Source of the DNA: a virus
DNA length: 64,000 bases
Virus record (IMG/VR): IMGVR_UViG_3300047287_000420
Location: 20,286 to 84,285 of that record
Reading direction: 5' to 3' (one strand)
Shown here piece by piece: positions 30,929-39,948 of this stretch. Within the stretch, counting starts at the first letter, position 1; every line of letters starts with the position of its first letter. Made by a program: the position numbers and the translations under genes. Under the pieces are notes generated by a model. The model had not been told where the DNA came from. It saw only the letters and a list, made by a program, of their open reading frames with translations, and did no database searches.

Positions 30929-31001
30929 GTACGTTCCGGCCGTCCTTCTTTTTGTAGCCTTCCTGAACGTAACCGTCCCAACAGGGTCCTTGCTTAACCA
31001 T
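30861..31001 (-). CDS. Small conserved phage protein (46 aa)
   Basis: 46 residues from ATG 31001. GPCWDGYVQEGYKKKDGR followed by NVPNCV is a pattern I recognise from many phage genomes, where it occurs as a small basic protein or a tail of a larger one. It overlaps the previous gene stop by 8 nt. Function unknown. Confidence 0.65.
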   Translation of the reverse strand: MVKQGPCWDGYVQEGYKKKDGRNVPNCVRAKKKAQSYQKSQQSKGR

Positions 31002-31209
31002 TGTTCTTAGATTGCTTGTAGGCACGAGCTTTTCGACCAGCCCGCTTGGCCGCTTCCGTGTTTGCGACCTGAGTGTTCACGGGCTTGCCACGGGTGGCTT
31101 GTTTTTTCTTCTCGTCGGTCGCACGACGCTCTTCCGGGGACAGCGACGCCCAAGCTGCCCGAGGTAAATACCGCTCAGTACGGCCTTTTTCGCGTGCTAG
31201 GTCAGCCAT
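30994..31209 (-). CDS. Small basic phage protein
   Basis: 71 residues, strongly basic and Ala-rich (TEAAKRAGRKARAYKQSKNN). Belongs to a row of four or five small basic genes. Probably binds nucleic acid or is packed in the capsid, judging by charge only. Confidence 0.7.
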   Translation of the reverse strand: MADLAREKGRTERYLPRAAWASLSPEERRATDEKKKQATRGKPVNTQVANTEAAKRAGRKARAYKQSKNNG

Positions 31210-31637
31210 TACTGGATCGGGCCTCCATAAAGCCAGGCGTCACAGCTTCGTTTAGCTGCGCACTTGAACTTGAAAAGCTGGCAGTAACCTAAGTCGGCTA
31301 ACTCCAGAACATCACGCGGATCCGCTGCGTTTGTTTCGTTTATACCTTTAAGTATGCACTGTTGGATTTGTGGCGACTGATCAAACGCCGCGCAGTTACC
31401 GCAGAGGGCCGACTTTGCGTGCTCGATATCTGTATTCCACAGGTCAGCTTTGTGCTCCCAGAAACCAGGATCCGGATAATCTGGGTTCAGAGGCCCGTAA
31501 GCAAACTTATCAATAGTCCAGTTACGATTTTCTGTGTTCTCCTCAACGTCTAACGTTGCCGTAGGGCAGCTGGGAGACTTTGAAGTAATTTCTTTTTCAA
31601 GAAATACCTGAGAGCGAATAGGAGTACTTGGTTCCAT
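31209..31637 (-). CDS. Conserved Cys-rich phage protein
   Basis: 142 residues. Six or more cysteines: CGNCAAFDQSP near residue 78, QCIL, then YCQLFKFKCAAKRSCDAWL near 118-136, after a YGPLNPDYPDPGFWEHKADL motif. This layout matches, from memory, a family found in several marine phages; the cysteines could hold a metal or Fe-S cluster. Function unknown. Confidence 0.75.
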   Translation of the reverse strand: MEPSTPIRSQVFLEKEITSKSPSCPTATLDVEENTENRNWTIDKFAYGPLNPDYPDPGFWEHKADLWNTDIEHAKSALCGNCAAFDQSPQIQQCILKGINETNAADPRDVLELADLGYCQLFKFKCAAKRSCDAWLYGGPIQ

Positions 31638-31867
31638 CAGGACTCACCGCCTTTTTCGTACTCTTCCCGAGTCTGCCAATCTTCCTTAGACCATTTGCTC
31701 AGGCGGTTTTCAGAAGACTTTTTGCCCTCGTAACGCCCACCGGACTCCTTGTAGTACTTCGTTGCCAATTGCATGGCACGTGCAGAATGGCCGCCAAGCT
31801 TTTTCCGTGCTTTAGCTTTGGCTCTGGCCCACTTTTCGGGATCTTTTTTCTGAGCTACTTCAGCCAT
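31637..31867 (-). CDS. Small basic phage protein, DUF5872-like
   Basis: 76 residues. KARKKLGGHSARAMQLATKY followed by YKESGGRYEGKK and KWSKEDWQT fits what I recall of the DUF5872 family. Coupled at both ends by one-base overlaps. Function unknown. Confidence 0.75.
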   Translation of the reverse strand: MAEVAQKKDPEKWARAKAKARKKLGGHSARAMQLATKYYKESGGRYEGKKSSENRLSKWSKEDWQTREEYEKGGES

Positions 31868-32127
31868 CAGTCCCGACCTTCCGTATTACGTTCAAACTTA
31901 CGGCCGGCTTTACGCTCTTCTTTATATTTTTTGGCCCGCGTTTTGGCACGCGTAGCTTTAGACATCTCGCCGCGCCGATCACCTTTTTTAGTCGCCTCCT
32001 GGGTGCCTTCTTTCAGGTCGCCGGAGCGCTGAAGTTGCTTGGTTGCGATTGCATAAGCCGAAGATTCCGACATCTTCGGATTTTCTTTCATAATCGACTT
32101 GACTGCGTCGTCGAGTATGGCGGGCAT
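31867..32127 (-). CDS. Small basic conserved phage protein
   Basis: 86 residues. An N-terminal helix domain with SESSAYAIATKQLQRSG, then a very basic tail (RAKTRAKKYKEERKAGRKF). Similar proteins occur in many tailed phages near structural or packaging genes. Function unknown. Confidence 0.72.
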   Translation of the reverse strand: MPAILDDAVKSIMKENPKMSESSAYAIATKQLQRSGDLKEGTQEATKKGDRRGEMSKATRAKTRAKKYKEERKAGRKFERNTEGRD

Positions 32128-32171
32128 AGATATATAAATGCTCTTAGAATTCTACTAGCTGGATTAGAACC

Positions 32172-32351
32172 ATGATTAATCATCTTACGGAAAACTGGAC
32201 CGAAATCGTAGGTGTTTTGGCCGCTCTGCACATGCTGGCGCTAGCCATCGTCAACGTCACTCCGACGCCAAAAGACGATGAACTCTATGGCAAACTGTAT
32301 AAGGTTATCGAAGTAATTGCTGGTATCATTACCAAGCTGGCTAAAAAATAA
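32172..32351 (+). CDS. Small membrane protein, candidate holin
   Basis: 59 residues from ATG 32172. One membrane segment (EIVGVLAALHMLALAIVNVT), then TPTPKDDELYGKLYKVIEVI and a basic end TKLAKK. This sequence pattern occurs in small phage membrane proteins near lysis genes, so a holin role is plausible. It lies alone on the plus strand, back-to-back with minus-strand genes, about 2 kb from the endolysin. Confidence 0.65.
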   Translation: MINHLTENWTEIVGVLAALHMLALAIVNVTPTPKDDELYGKLYKVIEVIAGIITKLAKK

Positions 32352-32717
32352 TTAGGCGGCCACGGGGCTCGGTTCCCAGTAAACAGGCACTAACGAAAAA
32401 GGAGCGTCTTCTTGTTGGTTGACCCAACACAGAATACGCTCCTCTCTTTCTGGTGTCCAGAAGTACTGAGACCTGTACCAGGTGCACCAGTCTTCTGAAC
32501 TTTTAAGGATGTTGCAATCGCCGCAGGCTGCGATGAGGTTTTTTCTAGTGGTAGCTCCCCCACGGGCTTTTGGCACAACGTGATCTAACGTTGTCGGATT
32601 TTCTTTACCGCAATAAGCGCAACAGCCCCAATCCTCAAATATTTGCTTTCGAAATCTCTTTTTGGCAAACCGCTTCTGTAAACAAGAAAGGTCAAAAAGA
32701 AGATCCCGTTCGCTCAC
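32352..32717 (-). CDS. HNH endonuclease
   Basis: 121 residues. Classic HNH with zinc ribbon: CAYCGKEN near residue 34, TLDHVVPKARGG near 43-54, NLIAACGDCN near 60. The tail is Trp-rich. May be a packaging-associated or homing nuclease. Ends directly against the candidate holin gene (convergent). Confidence 0.85.
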   Translation of the reverse strand: MSERDLLFDLSCLQKRFAKKRFRKQIFEDWGCCAYCGKENPTTLDHVVPKARGGATTRKNLIAACGDCNILKSSEDWCTWYRSQYFWTPEREERILCWVNQQEDAPFSLVPVYWEPSPVAA

Positions 32718-32828
32718 AAGTGTGAGTGCGGCTACACTTATTCTACCGAAATAATCGTAATTTACAGCTCGGCACTATCCACATCTATTAAAAAACAATC
32801 TGTGAGTTTGTAGTGCTTCCTTTAAAGT

Positions 32829-33356
32829 TTAAATAATCAAGTTTGTACCGGTCTCGCCAGAAGGAGCTGGTTGCGCGGGAGGCCATTGGGGCCAGTAGCT
32901 GTAGTCTGTTGTAGATCCACCGGATGGAGTTGCGTAAGTTATGTAATTAGCAAGTTGGTCCGTGGTTTGAGTATTTCGAATTTCTAAAACTTTTGTTTCG
33001 CAGTAAACACGGATCTCCTGGCGCCAACTTTTAAGTCCACTCGGTACTGGAGTTCCGTTATCTGTTTCCCGGATAACAGTCCAATCGGACGGAACTAAAA
33101 TAGTATTAGCAGTATAACGAGTTTGATCAACCCAACCAGATACTAAAACTCCATGATCTTTGGGGATTAGAGTACCGCTTGCGGTATAACCCCAATAAAA
33201 CCGTTGATCGTAATACGGAGGATCTGGTACTTCAGTAATTCCAATCGCTTCGCGCTCCTCGACAGAGGAAAGACGCAGCCAGTTAGCTGGGTACTGAATA
33301 CCGTTATGAGTAAAAGCCTGATCAGGAGACAGAGGCTTACCGTCTAACAGAAACAT
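32829..33356 (-). CDS. Virion or fibre-associated protein
   Basis: 175 residues. The opening FLLDGKPLSPDQAFTHNGIQ, then YPANWLRLSSVEEREAIGI and YDQRFYWG resemble proteins I know from cyanophage structural regions. Lies directly downstream of a fibre gene. Exact role unknown. Confidence 0.75.
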   Translation of the reverse strand: MFLLDGKPLSPDQAFTHNGIQYPANWLRLSSVEEREAIGITEVPDPPYYDQRFYWGYTASGTLIPKDHGVLVSGWVDQTRYTANTILVPSDWTVIRETDNGTPVPSGLKSWRQEIRVYCETKVLEIRNTQTTDQLANYITYATPSGGSTTDYSYWPQWPPAQPAPSGETGTNLII

Positions 33357-33439
33357 AACTCAGCCTTTTTTGTAATTATAGCCTACAACAATAAGTTGAC
33401 TGGTGCTAACCTCTGCCCACGCTGTAATCGTGTTAACTA

Positions 33440-35761
33440 CTAGCGGGCGCGGGCGTATTGGAAGGGGTTTTCTGCGAAGGCAGCGTATAAATACGTATTG
33501 GACGCCCCATTGACCAAAATATTACTGGATCTGATCTTAAATCCATTCGAAAGAATATCAGTGCCATACGCTGCGTTGTCATCTTCGCCCAGATTTAAGT
33601 TGGGGAACAACGCACGAGAAGCAACATTGAAAGAAGAGCGTTGCGTATCCAAAACTAGCCAGTTGTTTGTGTTACTGGCGGTGTAGTTTTTGATCATTAT
33701 CCATCTTGGCCTGAATCCTGTATAAACAAACGCGCCATCGGTGGTGCCAGTGCCAGTGTAACTGCCAAATGCGCTGTACCCAGCTACTGGGGCAAAGCAG
33801 TAGGCGACAAAAGTTCCGCCCGAGCCATTCACGTCTCCTTCAGAACCAAGGGTAAAAACTGTTGAACTCGGTGCTGTATCGTTAAACTGGCCCGCAGACC
33901 TAAAAGCTGCAGTAGCTGTAAAGAAAATTCCATTAAGCCACGTTAGGCTGGTGTGTCCTATGTACCAGTTTGTTGATGTGCTTCTCCGTTTGATAATGAT
34001 CATGCCATTGCTGAGGCCGACTAAGCCGCCGTGCCCCACAGTTGCTCCAGCGGAACCTGTCCCCGTATAAGTAACAATCGAAAAGCCTGCACTAGTATTA
34101 GCCCTCACTTGCGAGCTGATCGTGCCGCTAGTGTTGGTGACTGTTGATGAGCCGGCGTCCCAGCACCATCCTGCAAAGGTGCCGTTGTTTACATTGTAAG
34201 ATGAGTTACCTCCTAATGAAAATCCATCACTCGTAAAGGCGGTCAATCCGTTGACCTCGGTAGTCTCTAGATCAAGTTTGTTGGGTCTGAGTTCTTTTGT
34301 GGCACCGCGAACTACATCAGTCATTAAGTGGTCGTAGGTGCTGCTGCGCGATTTAATCCAAACTAGATCCGGCGAGAATCCCAGTCCAGAAATCGTCCTC
34401 GCTGCACCGGTGCCGGTGTAGAGCGTCACATCCATCACCGTGTTACCTTTGGCAATCGTCGGCGTTGGCAGGTTGGTGTCGCACAGAGCCTTGAAGCCGC
34501 TGGGGGCGGTGTAGGCGAAGGGGCGTTGGCCGAAGTTGACCCAAGCCGAGCTGCCGCCAGAACTCAGCGCGGGGAAGTAATCATTAGCTGGAATGCCAGA
34601 GAAGGTATAAACAGACGCACCGTTTTTGTATATGGTTGCTGTACCAGAGTCCGCGTTAAAAGCAACGCCAACAACATCGCCAGCAGCGTATGTAACGGTA
34701 GAGCCCGACGCAGTAATACCCGCGCTAGAACGACGCCCTCCTGTGGTGTCTAAGCCAAAATAGGCAGTGCCGCCTGATCCGATGTAGTCTTTACCCCAAT
34801 CGCTTGTAACAAAGCCAGTGGTTATCCCGTAAGAGATAAATGAGTCTATTGACGCTTCAAAATACCATTTGCCTGTCCGTACTCCGAACGTGGCAAAAGT
34901 TCCGTAGTTGGTACCGGCACTTGCTAGCGATAAGTTGAGATTGCCATTGCTAAGGTTTGCGTTCGAGTCTCTGTTTAGTGGATTAAGCGTGCAGTAGTTC
35001 CCCCTCACCTCCCCACCAGCGCCTGAATCACCGCCATAAGAAGTTGGGCTATCTACCAGGGAATCGTTGCCTACACCAGCGGTGACGCTGAGGTTATTGG
35101 GCGTCCAGTTATTGCCGTTACCACTGGTGTCTTTACCTAGCGTGGTGGCGGTGTTGCTGCTGTTATCCGCAAACTTGAGCTGGAAGCCGTTGTTGCCGTA
35201 GCTGCCGTTGTATGCCTTGGGCACCCACTGGCCGGTGGTGGCGTTGGTTTCAGCGAAGCTCGACGGGGTTAGGGCTTGGCCATCGATGAAGTGGATGTCA
35301 GCAAGATAGCCATTGAAGAACTGAGCAGAATTGCCGCCAATGCGATGCACGGCCGCCGAATTGATTGAAGTATTTGTAAAAGTACCACTAGCGACGCTTA
35401 CATTGTTGACGTAAATTGTATGCAATGTGCCGCTTTGCGTAAAAACAATATGATACCAAGCGCTAAAATCGCGAAAAACAGCATCTGTAAGCAACTGCTG
35501 AGTCCCTGAAACAGTCATGCTCAGGAACTCGCTATTGAAGCGCCAGCAGTTAGAAGAATCGACGCCAAATATGTGCTGTGCTCCAGAAGCAGATGTTCGC
35601 TTGCACCAGAATGAAAAGGTGTAAGTGCCTTGGGATGTCGGGGTGCTGAACGTGCGACTTAAGCTAGTCGAATCCGCCGAGTTAAACCGCAACGACCGGC
35701 TGATCTGATACCCTGTATCTGCCGCAGAACCTAAAAGAAGCTCAGAACCAATAATACTCAT
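33440..35761 (-). CDS. Large fibre protein with LamG-like and SPRY-like parts
   Basis: 773 residues. The N-terminal 210 residues form a concanavalin/LamG-type fold (GTYTFSFWCKRTSASGAQHI, then NGYLADIHFIDGQALTP). A middle part (TGKWYFEASIDSF, SAWVNFGQRPF) resembles SPRY-type receptor-binding domains, and the end repeats Gly/Thr-rich strands with WIMIKNYTASNTNNWLVLD. Likely a receptor-binding tail or capsid fibre. Start overlaps the previous gene by 4 nt. Confidence 0.8.
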   Translation of the reverse strand: MSIIGSELLLGSAADTGYQISRSLRFNSADSTSLSRTFSTPTSQGTYTFSFWCKRTSASGAQHIFGVDSSNCWRFNSEFLSMTVSGTQQLLTDAVFRDFSAWYHIVFTQSGTLHTIYVNNVSVASGTFTNTSINSAAVHRIGGNSAQFFNGYLADIHFIDGQALTPSSFAETNATTGQWVPKAYNGSYGNNGFQLKFADNSSNTATTLGKDTSGNGNNWTPNNLSVTAGVGNDSLVDSPTSYGGDSGAGGEVRGNYCTLNPLNRDSNANLSNGNLNLSLASAGTNYGTFATFGVRTGKWYFEASIDSFISYGITTGFVTSDWGKDYIGSGGTAYFGLDTTGGRRSSAGITASGSTVTYAAGDVVGVAFNADSGTATIYKNGASVYTFSGIPANDYFPALSSGGSSAWVNFGQRPFAYTAPSGFKALCDTNLPTPTIAKGNTVMDVTLYTGTGAARTISGLGFSPDLVWIKSRSSTYDHLMTDVVRGATKELRPNKLDLETTEVNGLTAFTSDGFSLGGNSSYNVNNGTFAGWCWDAGSSTVTNTSGTISSQVRANTSAGFSIVTYTGTGSAGATVGHGGLVGLSNGMIIIKRRSTSTNWYIGHTSLTWLNGIFFTATAAFRSAGQFNDTAPSSTVFTLGSEGDVNGSGGTFVAYCFAPVAGYSAFGSYTGTGTTDGAFVYTGFRPRWIMIKNYTASNTNNWLVLDTQRSSFNVASRALFPNLNLGEDDNAAYGTDILSNGFKIRSSNILVNGASNTYLYAAFAENPFQYARAR

Positions 35762-36855
35762 GATAAGTTACTAATAAAGGCAGCAGCAATATTAGACGAG
35801 GTGCGAGTTGCGTATGCAATTACGTCAACACCAGAAACAGTGGTGGTTAAAGTTGGGGGTGTTCCGTCTTTAAAGTCCCACTCAGATGCGTAGCTGGCTG
35901 TGCGGCTACCAACGGAATCTTGTTGAATATAGATTACACCAGACTGACCCTCTTTTAAATCAGAGGGAGTATTTAAAGTCGAAGTTCCTCCAAGAATCAT
36001 CGAAAAGTTATTGGCTGCCGAGAAATCAAGGGTTACCGTCCCACTAACGAGACCCAGACCACTAACCACGCCGCGCTGGGCTCGCTGGAAAAGCTGTACT
36101 TTTTCTAATGTTGCTTCGGTTTGCCAATTGATCGGATGGTTTGTATAAACCTCTACCCCAGATGTAACAGTGTTATATCGAAGGATGCCTAAATTTCCAG
36201 CAGGTCGTTGACTATTGTCTCCCTGAGGTATGTCAACCCCTCTAGATGATGTAAAACTGGCGACACCGCTAGCGTCGACTTTAAAGACTTGAACACCGCC
36301 AGCTGTAAGTGCTAGTTCATCAGTAGCACTAAGATATAGACCTGTATTAGTGTCGCCCACGCCGATGCCTGGCGACGCGGCAGAACCAGCAACAAATACA
36401 ATCTGTCCAGTTGCCGTATCTCCGCTTCGAATTAAACGAGTATCGGCCGAAGATAAAGCTGCATTACCGGAAGATAAAGCAGTCGAAGCAAGCGATAAAG
36501 CTGAATTACCACTTGCAAGTGCGGTTTGTGCAGTTGTCTGAGCAGACGCCGCATTAGTAAGAGCTGCGTTCCCCGAAGCCAACGCCGCCGTACCGACAGT
36601 TAAAGCAGCATTACCCGATGCCTGAGCTCTCCCGTCTATACCAAGTTGGGCAGAATCTCCAGTTTGAACCCAAATTAAACCGCTGGGATTAACAGCTAAC
36701 TCAACATCTAAACGAATATTTGTACTTACATCACCGCCGCCGGCTAAACCGCTTCCTGCAGTTACAACACCAGCCGAGACTCCAATAACGGAATCACCAT
36801 CAGGTAACTCAGAAGTTAAACCACTGACTAAAACTAGCGGCCGACGCTGAGCCAT
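35758..36855 (-). CDS. Fibre protein with Ala/Ser heptads and shared tip
   Basis: 365 residues. Residues about 75-145 are a repeated ASGNAALxxA coiled-coil rod. The C-terminal 95 residues (NNFSMILGGTSTLNTPSDL, then EGQSGVIYIQQDSVGSRT) are homologous to the end of the collagen-like fibre at 39949-41466, so the two share a tip module. Confidence 0.8.
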   Translation of the reverse strand: MAQRRPLVLVSGLTSELPDGDSVIGVSAGVVTAGSGLAGGGDVSTNIRLDVELAVNPSGLIWVQTGDSAQLGIDGRAQASGNAALTVGTAALASGNAALTNAASAQTTAQTALASGNSALSLASTALSSGNAALSSADTRLIRSGDTATGQIVFVAGSAASPGIGVGDTNTGLYLSATDELALTAGGVQVFKVDASGVASFTSSRGVDIPQGDNSQRPAGNLGILRYNTVTSGVEVYTNHPINWQTEATLEKVQLFQRAQRGVVSGLGLVSGTVTLDFSAANNFSMILGGTSTLNTPSDLKEGQSGVIYIQQDSVGSRTASYASEWDFKDGTPPTLTTTVSGVDVIAYATRTSSNIAAAFISNLS

Positions 36856-36883
36856 GATTTAAAACCTCTTTAGTAAGTATAAC

Positions 36884-37387
36884 TCAGGGTACGAGAATGA
36901 CGGGCGCTGATATTTCAATTTGAAGTTCAGTCGCACTTACAGCTGTACCTAGAATTACAAGTGCACCATACCCACTTGCTGCAACAACTGTACCAGAGCT
37001 AGTGGCGTAACGAGTTAACTTACCTTTGTACTTCGAAAGATAATAAGTATCGCCAGGTACTAAAGAAGATTCGCCAATAATATTTGCTGACGACACCGTA
37101 GCAGTATCATCAAGAATTATACCGACAGTTGCGTTCTGCGAGGCAGAAGTAGCAGTAAGTCCCACTGCATTATATTCAGCGGCAGAAGCACCAGAAGCAG
37201 CAGTCGCGGGTACAGCCCACGTGCCGCTCACAAAAACAACGTCACCCTGCGCCAGATCTTGCGCAGCCAACAAGTTCTGTGTGCTACTTAAAGTGGTCGA
37301 AACACTAGACCCATTAAGCAACCAAACTTCAGTACCGTTCGGGGTATACGAGGTGTAGCGCCGATTAAATAACGATCTGTCCGTCAT
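36884..37387 (-). CDS. Virion protein, paralogue of the next gene
   Basis: 167 residues, beta-rich. QDLAQGDVVFVSGTW, GDTYYLSKYKGKLTRY and LGTAVSATELQIEISAPVI match in order with the gene at 37437-37826, suggesting a duplicated decoration or fibre-base domain of DUF2190 style. Unproven. Confidence 0.7.
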   Translation of the reverse strand: MTDRSLFNRRYTSYTPNGTEVWLLNGSSVSTTLSSTQNLLAAQDLAQGDVVFVSGTWAVPATAASGASAAEYNAVGLTATSASQNATVGIILDDTATVSSANIIGESSLVPGDTYYLSKYKGKLTRYATSSGTVVAASGYGALVILGTAVSATELQIEISAPVILVP

Positions 37388-37436
37388 GCGCCGACACGAA
37401 CTAATACTGCTCTAACAATATTAGACGATTAAATTA

Positions 37437-37826
37437 CTACAGACCGGAGGCGCTGACAAAAAGAGGATTACTTACTTCAACTTCAAGCCCCGAGCTGCTA
37501 ACAGCGCGGCCGACGCGTGTTAAGTAAGCACCGACAAGCGAGCTACCAGCTAAAGAAGTAATCCAGCTGGGATACTGAGTGATCGAACCGGACGTTAAAG
37601 AGAGATATTGGTACTCACCAGGAGTAAACCCGCTAAATGTTGTAGAAACACTATCGGGGTTTACTCGAATAAGGGAGCCGACAGAGCCTGAATCAAGAGC
37701 GATGCCGGCCACAGTGGCCTGAGGTGCAGTTAAAGCACTTGCTTTATAAACCAAACCATTAGAGCTGACGTAGACAGCGTTATTAGCAGAGATTGTTTCT
37801 CCAGCTACAAAAGAAAGAAGCGCCAC
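37437..37826 (-). CDS. Virion protein, paralogue of the previous gene
   Basis: 129 residues. GETISANNAVYVSSNGLVYK, GEYQYLSLTSGSITQY and VGRAVSSSGLEVEVSNPLFV parallel the gene at 36884-37387. Looks like a small beta-barrel capsid decoration protein. Confidence 0.7.
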   Translation of the reverse strand: MALLSFVAGETISANNAVYVSSNGLVYKASALTAPQATVAGIALDSGSVGSLIRVNPDSVSTTFSGFTPGEYQYLSLTSGSITQYPSWITSLAGSSLVGAYLTRVGRAVSSSGLEVEVSNPLFVSASGL

Positions 37827-37852
37827 TACGCACCTTAACAGTTAGTGTAATT

Positions 37853-37978
37853 TTACTTCCCTTGGCCTCTGTAGCGTTTCTTCCCCCGTCGTTCTGGACG
37901 GGAGTTAATTCCGTGTCCAATCGATGTTGTCTTAGGCTTGGACTCAATTTTGTTAAGTACGCCTTTTGGTTTAGCCAT
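37853..37978 (-). CDS. Small basic phage protein (41 aa)
   Basis: 41 residues from ATG 37978. KTTSIGHGINSRPERRGKKR then YRGQGK is a pattern seen in small basic phage proteins next to structural genes. It fills the gap between two virion genes. Function unknown. Confidence 0.65.
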   Translation of the reverse strand: MAKPKGVLNKIESKPKTTSIGHGINSRPERRGKKRYRGQGK

Positions 37979-38025
37979 AAAAAAGAATTTGATCAGGCAC
38001 GACTATAGGAGATAAAACCCTCAAG

Positions 38026-38826
38026 TCAAGAAACGTTGTTCATTGTCACAATAACAGAAGGAATACCAGGAATTGAAGGCGATACAGAACCACTAGCAGC
38101 CACTAACTTTACATTAGTATCAGAAGAGTACCAGTATATTTGGGCGTATTCATTTGTGTTCATGCTTAAGAAAAAGTTCCACGCGGCAACTTGGCGCTCA
38201 GAAGAACCCTCTACAACAACTGTTGTGTTACTCCAAGGCACATCAGTTCCATTCTTGCGTAACCAAATATCAACAGTTGCTTTATTAGCACTAGATTTTT
38301 CTAATTGCGTAGAGAACTGTATGTCATATACCCCTGAGTTGGCGACACGGAGCATCGAGCCAGAAACAACTGTGATTCCACGCGAATCGGCGATGTTGTT
38401 ATACGTAAAAGCGTTGCCACTCACAGAGGCATTCGTCTGAGTTGTGGTGTCAAAAGCATTAAGTAGATAGGTTTGATAAACAGCGCCGCTAGGACCAGTG
38501 GCTCCTGTCGAACCTATAACTCCGGTGGGACCTGTAACCCCTAATGGGCCGGTAGGGCCGATTGGACCGGTCGCACCAACAAAACCAGAAGCAACAATGT
38601 TTGACGCTATACCGCTGACAGCAACAGTAAAACCTGGAAGTTTTTCAAGAGAATTCTGAATTCCGCTAAGTGAGATTTGTTTGGGTTGTGCAAGTGCTTG
38701 AACTTCTTCAAGATCAAGCACAAGGAATACATCATCAGTTGTTACTTCACGAGTCTCATTAAGATCTACGAGCGACTGAGACAGACGATTAAAGTCCAGA
38801 GCTTTATTAAGATTCTTCCTAACCAT
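38026..38826 (-). CDS. Fibre protein: short collagen-like part plus C1q-like head
   Basis: 266 residues. A helical start, about 13 Gly-x-y triplets ([20 protein letters not shown] near residue 85), and a C-terminal jelly-roll of C1q/TNF type ([28 protein letters not shown]). Likely a trimeric fibre. The glycosyltransferase gene lies directly upstream on the same strand. Confidence 0.8.
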   Translation of the reverse strand: MVRKNLNKALDFNRLSQSLVDLNETREVTTDDVFLVLDLEEVQALAQPKQISLSGIQNSLEKLPGFTVAVSGIASNIVASGFVGATGPIGPTGPLGVTGPTGVIGSTGATGPSGAVYQTYLLNAFDTTTQTNASVSGNAFTYNNIADSRGITVVSGSMLRVANSGVYDIQFSTQLEKSSANKATVDIWLRKNGTDVPWSNTTVVVEGSSERQVAAWNFFLSMNTNEYAQIYWYSSDTNVKLVAASGSVSPSIPGIPSVIVTMNNVS

Positions 38827-38833
38827 TTTTCGG

Positions 38834-39919
38834 TTAACTATTACTTCTAAGTGTATACCAACCCTGTTCGTGAAGATTAGTTAAATCAGTAAACACACGG
38901 TTGTACTTATCGCCGCAGGCTTCAAGACTGTACTTTTCTCTAGCAGTCTCGGAAATAACCTTGCGATCTAGCGAGTCTGCTTTATCAACAGCATCAAGCC
39001 AATCTTGAAGAGTCCGGCACCTAAATCCTGTAACACCATCAATAACCGTTTCAGTAAAAGCCCCGTAATCAACCGAGATTAAAGGAGTACCGCAAAGCAT
39101 AGCTTCGACTCCACTGCCCCCAAACGGCTCCGTGAAGACAGTTGGCATTAAAGCAGCCCGAGCGTTCTTTAAAAACTCAGATCGTTTCTTACCGCTTATA
39201 GGGCCACCATAATGAATATTCGGATGAGTCCAAGGTGTCGGATCGCCTTGTCCGTGAAGGATTATCGGCCACGGGGATCTCTGAGCGATTTCGTAAATGG
39301 TGTCCAAGCCTTTTAAGGAAGTTATACGACCTAGAAAAGCTAAATAACTACCCGGTTCATAAGATGCTTCCCAGTCATCTACATCAAAATAGTTTGGAAT
39401 AACCCACTCATAATTCTTTCCTCCTCGGTTTTCCTTACCTTGATGGACGTGCATCCAAGCGTAAGATTCATAGATATGAAAAGCATCAGACATCGTTGTT
39501 GGGTACCCGATGCCAGTTTCTACATGTTGATGATTAGGGAAAATCTCTAACAAACGACTATGGGCGTGACCAAAGGGATGGCAAATAATATCCTTTGGTT
39601 TTAAACGACTCTGTAATCGAGGTATTAGCTTACTTTCAAACAACTGATGGCCTTCACTACCAACCACGGCGACATCGCCGTAAAACTCTGATTTTCGACG
39701 GGAACCGTAAAGAGATTCAAACTCAGACTCATCTAAAATTTGAACATGCTCACAGGCTTCAGATTCACTACCGTAATTACTATATTCGATGACATCATAT
39801 CCTTGCGCTTTAAGCATTTTAGAAAAGCGCAAGACTTTTCCAGTAAAAGCACAATGTGAAAACTCTTGAGTAACTTTAGTGTGAAATAAACCTATTAAAT
39901 GAAGTGTAGGTTTGTTCAA
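38834..39919 (-). CDS. Family 4-type glycosyltransferase
   Basis: 361 residues, GT-B fold. The donor-binding half shows FLGRITSLKGLDTIYEIA near residue 193, then the E-x7-E loop FTEPFGGSGVEAMLCGTPLI near 262-281. It lies between two collagen-like fibre genes, so fibre glycosylation is an attractive idea; modification of host surface sugars is an alternative. Confidence 0.85.
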   Translation of the reverse strand: MNKPTLHLIGLFHTKVTQEFSHCAFTGKVLRFSKMLKAQGYDVIEYSNYGSESEACEHVQILDESEFESLYGSRRKSEFYGDVAVVGSEGHQLFESKLIPRLQSRLKPKDIICHPFGHAHSRLLEIFPNHQHVETGIGYPTTMSDAFHIYESYAWMHVHQGKENRGGKNYEWVIPNYFDVDDWEASYEPGSYLAFLGRITSLKGLDTIYEIAQRSPWPIILHGQGDPTPWTHPNIHYGGPISGKKRSEFLKNARAALMPTVFTEPFGGSGVEAMLCGTPLISVDYGAFTETVIDGVTGFRCRTLQDWLDAVDKADSLDRKVISETAREKYSLEACGDKYNRVFTDLTNLHEQGWYTLRSNS

Positions 39920-39948
39920 CGGTAGGACTAAGGCACTATGTTGAGATC

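Noticed and set aside
31628-32032. 134-codon plus frame rich in Phe, Leu and Arg
   Set aside because: It is the complement of the small lysine-rich minus genes; such genes give Phe/Leu-rich mirrors that mimic membrane proteins.
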